This document shows, one piece after another, positions 10,801-22,800 of a stretch of DNA of 64,000 nt. Within the stretch, counting starts at the first letter, position 1. Each line of letters opens with the position of its first letter. Made by a program: the position numbers and the translations under genes. The notes beneath the pieces are model-generated. The model ran no database searches. It saw only the letters and a program-made list of their open reading frames with translations, and was not told where the DNA came from. This DNA is from Kitagawia praeruptora. Lineage: Eukaryota > Streptophyta > Magnoliopsida > Apiales > Apiaceae. Where the stretch lies: positions 92,997,001 through 93,061,000 of the forward strand of contig CM075354.1 of the NCBI GenBank assembly GCA_037693485.1, in the 5' to 3' direction.

Positions 10801-13800
10801 CAAGTGCTCAAATACAAACCATTCTTAAAATGAGAACCTACAAACCAACACTAAATTAATTATATTTCATCTATTCTAAGGTTCCCGCCAAGGGTACCTT
10901 CACAAAAGTTGCTTAAAATAATTGGCTCTATCCAACAAAAAAAAAAAACTTGCCGTGGAAATGCGAAGCATTTAAGACAGTAAACGGATGAGTTAGGTAG
11001 TCATGAGGGCCGAAGGCCCTCGACACACCCGTCAATCGTCTATTGCCTTTACCATTGATTGTCATTCCTTACAACTTTGGAAATGATAAAGGCGCGAAGC
11101 GCCGTACAAGAAGGTGCGAGCACCGTTAACCAGTGAAATCCACTGCCACGTCATCATGTGAACAGTGATTTTTTTTAATTTTTTAATTTTTTTTGTTGGA
11201 TAGAGCCAATTATTTTAAACGTTTTTTATATTGGGGTACCCCTAGTTTGGTCATTAGATTAGCTTGAAATATTAAATTTTGCTTGGTTTGTAGGTTTGTA
11301 TTTTAAGGAGATTTGTATTGGAGTAGCCCCTATATATATATATGATCCCACCAACTTAAACTTTTGAGGGTACAACTAAAGAATAGAGAAAAATATTGCT
11401 GACGAGTTGCTAATGCAGTATAACCTCAATAATTTAATACTCAAAAAATTAAAAACCGTGATGAAAAACTACTATTTGCCAGTCCCAATTATTATAATAT
11501 AGGTACATAGCATACTTATAAACTTGATTATTAATAATTTTAATTTACTTATAAATTCTGTTAGTCTAAAAGGGATTAATTTGCCAAGGTTCGGCTTATA
11601 TGTACAAAGCATAAACAATAACAAATTCACAGCTGCTCAAAACTGGGAAGACGCACAATCCTATGAACTACAGAATTAATCAAGTCAGGTGTAACATATC
11701 ATCGTCAAATTAAAATCTAATTGTCACTTATTTCTTTCATTCTTTTTTGGGACCGGTTGGGTTTGGGTGGGGGGTGGGGTGGGAAGGGAGGGGGATTGCA
11801 GTATTATTTTTCGTCATATCTAGCACCATTGAATGGCTCATATATTTCAAAAACAAAGATTGCAGGCTGGAACTACCTTAATGCCTTGGGAGTCGATACG
11901 TTCACAGTCAGATGTCTCTTCTCCTTCGGTGTCTGTCATCTCTTCACATTCAAATTCAACTTCTTCTGTAACTTCATCCTCTGAATCACTCAACTCTTCC
12001 TGTTCCATCACAATTTCAGAAAGTAACTGGTTTGGTGTATCATGTTCAACCTCTGTACTTGCATATTGATTGGTTTGAAGTAGTGCATGGGTAACTGAAT
12101 CAACATTTTGGCCAATCACAGGAGGAATAGCTTCTGCAGAAGATCCAGTGGGGTGCTTTAATAAATTTGAAGTGTTTTCAATATCTTTTATTCCAGATAC
12201 ATGAGCACTCGGTGCTTCTCTTGTCATGTTTTCTTTGACACCATTCCTGCTTTCCGCGAATATCTGCTTTGTGGATGTACAGCTCAGGTGAATATCCAGA
12301 TCCAGTTCGTTCATTTTTCGAATTGGATTGAAAGGGATATCAAGGGTAGACACTGGAACAACATTACTCACTGCAGCATCAACTGACTTCTGAGATCGAG
12401 CATGCTGGATTCCAGACAATTCAGCAGGGTGAGATTGCTCGGCAACTGGACGTGCAGATATAGAGCTGCTATTCACATCACTGGATCTTTGAAGAAGTGG
12501 ATGGAAGTCAATACCAAAAGATCCTTTTTCCATCGAATTTGAAGGCTTCCTGGATTGACTAACCGTGTAGTTTGCTTGTTTAGGATTATGAAAGAGACTG
12601 AGATTTAACAGAGGCTGACTTCTCGGGAAAAAATTGAAAGAACTAGATGCATTAGTACTGCAATTTAATGGGTAATATGGCAAACGCCTATCTTCAGGGG
12701 TCCGAAATAACAAAGGATGCATGTGAAGATCTGACCCATCTTGGTCTTCTATGGTTCCTCTATTTCTGAGCACTGGTTCTTTTGGTTGTAAATGAGATGT
12801 ACTATTCTGCAAGGGAATACTGGTACGTCCAGATTTTGTTAGATTGATGGTTCCTGACTGTGCAACAGTAAGAAGTTCACTAACGGTATTTGGTGTGGAA
12901 GGACCAGCAAAACCATTTTGAGAACTAGAAACACAACTCGATGCATCACCCTGGTAGTTTTTAAAGGCCGACTGTGACATAACACGGACAGATGGTGGAA
13001 GGTTAACAGGAGGTAAACCTGGTGCTAGCTTGACCAGACGGGGCCTCCTACATCTACGTGGTTGATATTTTGACGAAGAGGGTTGGGATGTGGAGGATTT
13101 TAGAAGCACATCAGGAAAGGGGTTATTCAAATGCCTGGTTGATGCACTTTTAGCTTGAGTACCATCAGATGATGCAAGGAACTGAGAATGCTTCAAGGAC
13201 TCTGAAAACTGTTGACCAATTTGGCACTGCAAATCTCTAAAACCACTACTGTTACACTGCTCTTTGTTGTGGCAATTCTCCTGCGATGAGAAGAGAGAAG
13301 GTATGGATTTTACCACAAAATTCGAGGTTGGCAATTCCAAGGAAACACCAGAAGTATCTGGCCTCCAGTCTGCTAAGAATGCCTCGTGGACATAAGCTTC
13401 ATTCTCATTGTCAACGCAATCATTTCCACTGTTATTTTCCTCGCCAGCGCTACAGTCCTGCAATAAAAATGTAGATAAAGAGAAACTTGAATTATAATAT
13501 CAAGTATTTCATAAATACAGGTCTAGGATAGATACATACAGAGACATACATATTTGTCCTTAAAAAGCACTTGCAACTTGGCAGCAAATAAAAAAAAAAG
13601 TAGCCAACAGAACAATCAAGAGCTCATAATTTAACCAAGCCTCCTAGAAACTACTTTACAATTGAGTATATTCAAAGTGCTTATAAATAGTTTGCATGTA
13701 CTATTTTGTACACAGGTCTTAGTAACTCATCCACTACCCCAACTACCATTCATTTGCTAGTAACTTACTGAATGCTGTTTTGTTTAGACAGAACAGGAAT

Positions 13801-16800
13801 GTAGATATATTTGATGTAGTAAACAAGAAGAGCAATAATATATAAGAAAAAAAATGTTGAAATGAAAATTCTATTTTGTATTTTACCCTCTAACCATTAA
13901 TGTAATGAGTTTGTTAGAATCTCAACCACCTCCTGAAGAACTACAAACAAAACTTAATTTTAGGTGAAGCCTAACCCAAGTGAATGCTTATAAACGTGGT
14001 TTCACATGTCAGTGTACAAGATTTGTCATCATGCATGCTGGGTGTTCACAACAGACCCACACTTGATCAGATAACAGGTCAGTTGGGTTCACCCAGCTTT
14101 GAGGCTTTGACGAGGTTAATTTGTAATTGGTAGGATGCAATATCTGACTAGATGTGTCTAAAAATCTATACAGGATTCCGTCAACCAAGTTGTTAATTGA
14201 CATTTCAGCCAAGAAAGTAGAAAGAAAAAAAAATCATCAAAATTAACAAATATAAAATTCGTAGTTGGCATTGAAGCTATGTGCCAATGCCCCTACTCAT
14301 CACTCTCCTTACCAGCCAGAGGGGGAGCAAAGCACTCTCATCGGAAAATAAAATTCGACGACTCTTGCAAAAATGACGCATTTCAAGTTCACCTTAGATT
14401 TTTCTGTTGGAATTTGGTCCATACAAAATATTATTATGACCAAATTGATCAAAAAAACAAAAACAGTACAGCACAATTTGACACAGCCAACCCACTTCAC
14501 AGCATCAACCGATAAAATGTTCAATATTTCATCAACTACATGAAAAAGTTTACTTAAAATGAAACACTCAAAATTAATTTTTTAGTTGTTGGATGCGGAT
14601 ATCTAGGTAAAACCTAGCATATGGACAGAATAAAAGGAAACACACCAGATGGTCTTTCATGATAGTTTAGCTTCATGCAAAATATAAAGGTTTCCGGGAG
14701 GTTTTACAGAGTTGGCTGAGATTATCAGTAAACAATTTGCAGTCATGCATTAAGTACAATAACCCAAACAATTTGATTGCTTTTAAAAATCAAGTCAAAT
14801 TGCAGAGAGAAACACTAAATGGTTAAATTATTTGCCAGTAACATTTTTGGGTCCAAGATACGAGGAGCTACAGAAGTACAAGAAGCTGAAGCCAGGTTAC
14901 TACCAAGACTCAGAAATGTTCATATTTAAACAAAGCTACCTCACTGAAGTTATAGGTTTCCTGGGTTAGTCAAAAGTGTATCCACAATCCTATATAGGGT
15001 AGCTCCATATACCTTCTTATGGTAAAATTGATCAAAATGAATCCCTTCGTTAGTCTATCCAAGTATTTGAAATTTTAAATGTGATCGGTGAACACAAACT
15101 TATACTATACATTAACATGTGAATTCATTTATTATAGATTTAAAGGCCTTCTCCTGGCTAATAGACAATCAAGATATATTTTCAATGTCTCTTCACTTGC
15201 ATAAGTTGTACTAGGCCAATGAAGGGATGCATTTTCCACTCAGTGCTCGGAACTCCTCAATATGAGGCTCAAAATAGAGAAGGGCGGGCAGGGATTTTTT
15301 TTCAGCTTGCTGCTCGATTTCTCGCTTCCGAGAGGCGAAGGGGCCTGACTTACGGTTTCCAAGCCTGGCCATTTCAAATGAAAAACTCTCCAAGAGCCGC
15401 GGAACCCAACGTAACCTTGAACAAGGTACCTGACAGCCTTCATGCCTAACTAACACCTAATCTCATGACTTTAAGCTTACAAAGGATAGGTGTTCAACAC
15501 CTCACTTCGTTAGAACATTGTGTGTTTCTGTGTACGCAGATAATATGGAACTCATCATTGGCGCAACTATAAAGGGAATAGCCACACATGTTATCCCCAC
15601 TTCAGTCACCAAGTTCCCTAATAGAGTGTGTGTATATGGTAGAGTTAAAGGACTAAAGCAGGAGGCACCTTTTCAACTACAGTCAAAAGACTTAATTACA
15701 AGGCCTCTCTCACGTAAGCCCTTCAGCAATACATCACTTCAGGGGAAATGCTTCATAATATTTAACAGAGAGCATACCTCTTTTTCAGATGAAGAATGCC
15801 ACTTCATAGGATTTCCAGGTTTGCCTTTTCTTCTATTTGATTCATATAACCGTCTCTTCTTCTTTTTTTGCTCATCGACTTTATAAGACTTTTGGGTTCC
15901 AGTGGCAACGCGCCACTGTCGAGGTAGCAACATTGGATCCCTATAAGGCACAACAGATTTCCAGACAGACATCAAGTCGTTCTTAAAAATCACCAATCCC
16001 TGCATTATTTGTTGGATCAGAGAGTCAAAAAAAATATATTAATCACATAACAAAAAACTATGAAAGACAGGAAGTCAATAAATGCATCAAAAAGGATTCT
16101 CAGATAAATTGGTCCAACATGATGGATGACATAGTACCTCACGTATACGAGCTATCTCTTCTACAGTCAAGGGAGAGTTTTTTAGCCTCCGGACTGCCTG
16201 TAAGATGTATTAAAATTAATAAAATCTTGTAAAGAGCCTGTGCAGTGAGTTTTAATCCACTATATCAAGATAATATAACCTATTCCCCGTGACCTGTTTG
16301 GCAACTTATAAGTCAAATTAATCATTAACAATTTTCTACAATTTTCTACGACGCACATCCACGGCTCAATTCTATTTTACTTATAGCCGCTCAACAAATC
16401 ACTAGACTTAAAATGGCATTCTTACATATTCTTTTTCTGATTGAAAAAAGTACTGAATAAAACAGAGTGATAACACTTCAGCCATTTAGCTATTTAAGTA
16501 TGTCCATTAAGAGACATGAACTCTTTAGGTAATAAATAGTAACTCCCTACCCTTTATTTGTCCTTCGTACAATTTGACCCTATTTATATATTTTATACCA
16601 ATTATACCCTTTCCAGAATTACGAATTCCAGTTGAATTTGTATATTTGGCCAATGTCCTTCACCTTTGTATTTCAAACGGCTGAGAAAGTGATTATAAAA
16701 TATAACAACTGAAAATTGTCTCAGTTTTTAGGCCAAAATTTAATGGGTATCTATGAATCCGGTGAGGCTTAAATTGGTCTAAACTTTAAAGAAGTGGTCG

Positions 16801-19800
16801 AGATGTAAAAAGCACAAACTTAAGGGGCACCAAGGTACACAAATTTTCATTAAGAATCTACATGTCCATTTTGATACTCCTATAGTTTTCATGATCAGGC
16901 TTGAACTTAGATATAAAACAGCATGCCATATTGTTTTGTACTGACTTAGTGTTGCAGGGTAAAAGATGTACTGATTGATAAATCACTATCTCATAAACAG
17001 CAACCTAAAGATCCTGAACATAGTCTGGCAAGCCAATTGTACAAAGATGAATCACAATCAGCATGCCAAAGTCAACTGTCCTGTTTCAACAGAAATAGAG
17101 TTTAAGTGCGGAAATCATGGAAATTTGCTAGGAACTTCATCTAAACAGTTGTAAGGGCTCCTAAAATATATCATACGTATATAATATATATACATATATA
17201 TATATATATGGGCTCATTATAAACGTTTCTAAACTATCAAAACTATTTTTTACTTTATAGGAGTTTGTTAGCATTTTAAACTCTTTCTTCTACAAACTCT
17301 CTATACACGATTTATAAGCATATTTTCAGTAGAAACAGTTTATTAACATTTTACCCTTCTTTCTTCTGTTCAACGTTCACAATAACGTTAAGAAATGGTC
17401 TAAACTAATTTGAACGTTAGAATTGGATTCTATACGATGCAAGTTGTTAGGATAGTTTTGAACGTTATGTGTGAGGCTTCATAAATCTGTTCTTGTGTTT
17501 ATTTTGTGTCTAACGAAGTAAACAAGAACATAACAACTCAGTGCTTTATTCATACATCTTTTAACGATTCTCTTGAGCTCATAATATATCATATTCGTAT
17601 TATATACTTAGAGAGTCTATAGTTTGAGTTGTAATCTTTATTGATTTGTATTGCTCTAATTGTAATCATTAGTTGCTGGACACTTGGCTGTGAATAGTAG
17701 GATTTGGTGAATTGTGCTAGAGAAGTGTACTCGGGACCAGGACGTAGACCATAGGGGATTCGGGGTAGAACCTGGTTAAAAGATCTATGTATTCTTTATC
17801 TTTCTGCACCTTACTTATTGTCTTACTTATTGTTCTGTCTTTAGTTACATTTAGCTTACCAATTGTGTCTGCATAAAGTGTATTCAGCAAACTATTTTCG
17901 GTAAATATTAAAATTGACTATAGTTAGCCATTTACACCTATTCACCCCCCGCCCACCCTTCTCTAGGTGTATATTTTCACATTTGACAAATTAAAGGGCT
18001 AATGTGTTAATCACCCTTAGAATGTTAAAAAAAAAATTAACCACACATGCCAGAAACCTATTATGGTTCAATATCGAAGTTCTAGTAAGTTTTTGGCTGC
18101 TTTTAAGGCACAATATGGGTGTTTTGTCACTATACACGACTATTACTTTACGACACACCCAAGTTGTGCTCAATTTAAATTCTTGCTTTCAAACGAATTT
18201 TAATACTTTACCTAGGCATTTATCATTTTCGTTCCTTCCTCCATTACATTCCTTAATTCCTATCAATCTAAACCAAAAAACTCCAGGTCAGACTCGACCA
18301 ATTTAGAATGAATCCTCCGTTCTTCCTACTCATTTCCTTCACAGACCTCATCACATAAAATTTGAACTCCCCTAATTTTTTCACTATTTCCTCTCTTATA
18401 TACTCTCCCCTTTAGTTTTGCTCAAGATTTTCATTTCGTTCCTTCCCTATCCATTATATATATCCCAACCAAATGGAGCATAAGTCTATTTTATTCACCA
18501 ACATTAGAGATGCCCATAGTTATTAACTCGTCATATCGCTCCATTTCGGTCGTGGACCGAGATATAGATATTTCGTCGATATTTCGTAGATATATCGATA
18601 TTTCATCGATATATCGATAGATTGCCAGAGCGAGATGACAATATCTCGTCGATAAGATGACAATATTTCGTCGATATATCGACGAGATATCGACGATTTA
18701 ATAACTATGGAGATGCCTTGCATTTAGAATAGAATTCTTGTGTTTAGACAAAAGATTGTACTCCCTCTATCCAATTAATTTTGACCACTACTCCTCTTTT
18801 ACATGTCCCAAAAGTATTGGCTACATTTCCTTACTAAAGCAAATTAACTATTAAATATGTTACATTTTTCCTAAAGATGTTAATAGTTGAGGTTAACTTT
18901 GGTAAATTTCGCTTCATTTCTAAAAATGAGAATTTTTTATGGAGGACAGAATAAATGGGACGGAAGGAGTACTTAAAAGGGGGGATCTATTTTTACATCG
19001 GTAAATATTGCATAAATTTGAAATTTCGGATTTTAACACATGATGAGCCTCACAATTCAATCGCTTCAATTTTATTTTACTAAAAAATGTTAATAAATAA
19101 TATTCCTAAACTATACTAAATATCCTAGATTCCTGCAATATGTTAGTAAAAAGTAACGTCAACATTCTCAACATAAAATTTCTCTTGTTCTTGGAATGTG
19201 TTACTAATCCCACCTAATTATAATTAAAAGTGCAGAATAATAAACAAAATATTACTACAAAAGAAAATCAGAACAAAACTTACAATGCTTCCAAATAAAT
19301 GAAGAATACATAAATTTGCAGTAGGAATTAGTACTTAGTCACATACCTTAATTGGATTCTCTGGTGCTCTAGAACATGAACGATTTTTCTGCCTGACGAA
19401 TATCTGAAACGCAATTACGCATACAAAGATCAGCAAAATTTCTAAATTTAAAAGTTTTTACTTCAAAATCAAAAAAAAAAAAGACCACCCAGTGTAGATA
19501 CATGTTAGATGGCCAAGTAAAGAATTACTACTTTAGATCCACCTCACTTATAAAGCCTGTACAGCATTGCAATTGATTTGGCAATCAGCGTTTGTTAAGC
19601 AAAAGCAACGGGATAGACCAGTGCAATTATAAAAGTAGTTTCTATTAAAGTCGGTAGTAGTCTAAACAAAACAATGTGACAGAATTTGTACAAATCTACC
19701 CTCATTAAAAATACTTAAAAACTCCCTGTGTAGATATATATTAGATGGCCAAGTAAAGAATTACTACTTTAGATCCACCTTGAATTGACTTTTAACTTGA

Positions 19801-22800
19801 ATTGGGATAAATAAACCACACTTAGCACCAGTGGCTCAATGAGTTCCCAACTAACCATTTAAGCCTAAGATTAGTTTTCTTCAGTTTTGACAGAATTAAT
19901 TATTAAAACAGGTAAACTGGTTCATGTTTTATATATTTTGCGAGTCAGGTAATCTCTTCGAAATTTCGTTTTAGACTTTAACAAATATAAAGTGAAGTCC
20001 ATGTCACAAGTTACCTGATGCTTCGACTTACAAGGAAGAAAACATTGCTGGATTAACTTCCAGTCCGTATTATATTCCATCAAACCCGACGCTAGTAACC
20101 TACAATAAAATTCAAGTGCAACACAGTACATTGTTATATAATTAACAGATATAAAATTAAATAATACCAAGCGCAGTCAACCATGCCAAGGGGATAAAAG
20201 TCAACAACTCAGCATCACCTCACAATATTCACCGGAATAAGCAGGACGAGTTCATCAAAAACAAGGTTTAAGCTTTCATTTTGCTTTTAGGCCATTTAGC
20301 TATGTTACCCGGGCTCTTTATTTTTTCCCCGAGCAGCCACGATGGACACTTGACACTCAAATATGGTATGGACACTCGGACACTATTATAGGCTAAAAAC
20401 ATGTAAAACTTTCAAGGGTTTCATGTTCCTGAGGTTACCTCGGGAAAATTATCTGAGGTAACTAAGATTTTCCATATTAATGCACGAGGGTATAATCGTA
20501 ATTACAGGATTTTTTAAGAAAGTTTTCAATATTTACAAAAGTGCCACAATATATTTACACTACAACCTCAGGTAACTCTCCTGACGGGTCCAACAATAGG
20601 ACATGTATTCATGTTCCACACTTCCAGCCAAATCCTAGTAACAAAGCTATTGAAGTATTCAGACCTTAATGTCTCAACAACTCTACACAAGAACCTTTGG
20701 TTCGATACACAACTTGTGAGAACCTATAATTTACATCTACAGATAGTTGAACACTTAAATGAAGCAAATATGTTGCCATGAAGTAAGAGTAATACTTGAT
20801 GGGATTTGTTAACCCAGCTCTTCAATTATATCACTGTACCGGGTAACCCAGAGCACGGATATAGGATATTTCTGTTAAAATTTTATGATGCAGGAACAAT
20901 ATAGGCTGATGTACTTGTTCTCAATGATAATTGAACTTATTTTCATTTGAATGCTGTCCATGAGGATTGGTTGGGAAATAATACAAGGCTGGTGGTTAGC
21001 TTAGTTACCAATATGGGCTTATTCATTAGGCTAGACAGAATATTACATTATAATTAAGTATATTTTATTCTTACATGGTTTTAACTTCACTTAGAAAGGC
21101 TTTTCCTTTTTCGAACCGCTAAAGGTTTCACTGTTTCCCAGTTGGATTTGGTTTTAATGTGCTAAGAGCACAAAAATTCAGGGCAGCCCTGATGCAACAA
21201 TAAAACAATTATCCATGAACTCCAGTTTGATGTTAATCAAAAAAATCTGGCATATTTTCACAATTATTTTAACAAAGAAAATGAAATCTTTAAAGTTACA
21301 TGTATGTGTCTCAGCATGTCAACTTCAGACATATTGAATCTTGACTCTTCAGCGCAAATCTCAATCAAATATGAGCCCCATGGTCCCTTGACTTTGAAAG
21401 TGTATAAATAGGTTGTATAGTTAACTTTGATTTAAGGACAGAAAACCCTTGGCATCTAATTTCATCATCTTAATACAATCAAAAAGAAAGAAGGGTACAT
21501 GTAGAAACTTTAAGTTGGAGATCATTCGCCAAAAATCTACTTCGCAATAACATGGAATGATGGAATATTTTATAGTACTTTTGGTCAAAACAGTTACATA
21601 TCTTGCCCAGAACTCATAATTGATAATACAAGACAAAAATATGTAATTATACCAAAACCGAAGACAGTGCAGCAAGGCCTTGCAAGTGATTTTAAAGCAA
21701 AGGCACAAAACCAGGAATACTAATATTGCAAATAGGCAAAACTAACCACAAACAGTGAGATTTGGGGAAAAAGTTAGAGAGAACGAACTACCAAGTGATG
21801 GAAGGTGGGTTACTAGAACAAAGTTAAAAGTAAGCTAACAAACAAATAACAAACATTTTGGCCAGGAAAACACATAAAACAGAAAACGCAACTTACATAT
21901 CCTCTGCATCAGTGAAAAGCGCCCGGTTTACCACAGCGGCAGGGGGTGGTTTATGTGGGAATAAGGCAGGATTAAACAGGAAAAAAAATCTCTGGGCTAA
22001 TTTGGCAATTTGCTTCGGGACTGGAGCCACAGACTGCTTCTTGCTCCTCTCAGCAAGAGTGCCTGCTAGTGTCATTTTAGCTCCCTGATCATTCCCTGAA
22101 GATGGCTTTCCGCTGAGAGCTTCAGACCCTCTCTGCACTTCATCAGCAGAAACGTGGAGAGTCTTCAATGGGAACAAGGGTTCCTTCTCAAAACGAGTAT
22201 CACAAGCATCTCCCACATGACGCCTCTGATACTCTTGGATAGCTGTCAACAATGCCAATCACATGATAAATGTCAGAACACACTAAAGAAAACATATAGA
22301 AAAAATTAAATGCAGGCATAATTCCTTCAAGATTGCATACCAGAAGAGACTTCATCCATATAACTCTTGGCTAGATTCAGCGGAGCAACATCTAAAATTG
22401 ACAGTACATGGCCATTTATATAAGGCATCCACATGGGACCCTCAGTGCCTTGTAATTGACCTTCCTTTCTACAAGACACAGATTTATGCCTACCACCATC
22501 AGAAGGCAATGTCATATTATTTTCAGGACAGCTGTCTCTTTCTGAGGCATTCATAGAAGATGGAGAAGTGTTTTGTGTCGGTAAGGAAACATCACGTTCA
22601 TTTGACACTGATGGACGAATGTATGGAGGAAAGAAGTAGGAACTTGGATAAGGTGTTGTTCTCCATGTCAATACTTGATTGCGTTTTCTTAGAATCTCTA
22701 AAATTAATTGTTGTATTTGAGTAGCAATGTTCCCCTTAGAAGGCTCAAATATACATAAAGAATACACCTGTATAAGGAGTTGAACATGCTCATGAATTAA

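Larger units (their letters stand above)
9209..11876 (-). other. DUO3 intron 7: three TA-flanked foldback elements and hairpin-rich insert
   Basis: An ATAC/AT microsatellite at 9857-9935 is followed by three palindromic elements, each bounded by (TA)n tracts (listed separately). The remainder is AT-rich and includes a G-run, GGGTGGGGTGGG, near 11770. Confidence 0.7.
16198..19346 (-). other. DUO3 intron 4, repeat-filled
   Basis: Contains a copia LTR remnant (about 17205-17972), a hAT MITE (18515-18709) and a Stowaway MITE (18761-18969). The rest is unremarkable AT-rich intron sequence. Confidence 0.7.

Noticed and set aside
15211..15456. 81-codon minus-strand frame in DUO3 intron 6
   Set aside because: The opposite strand is open too, no homology is recognised and it lies inside an intron. 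Kept only as a compositional outlier.
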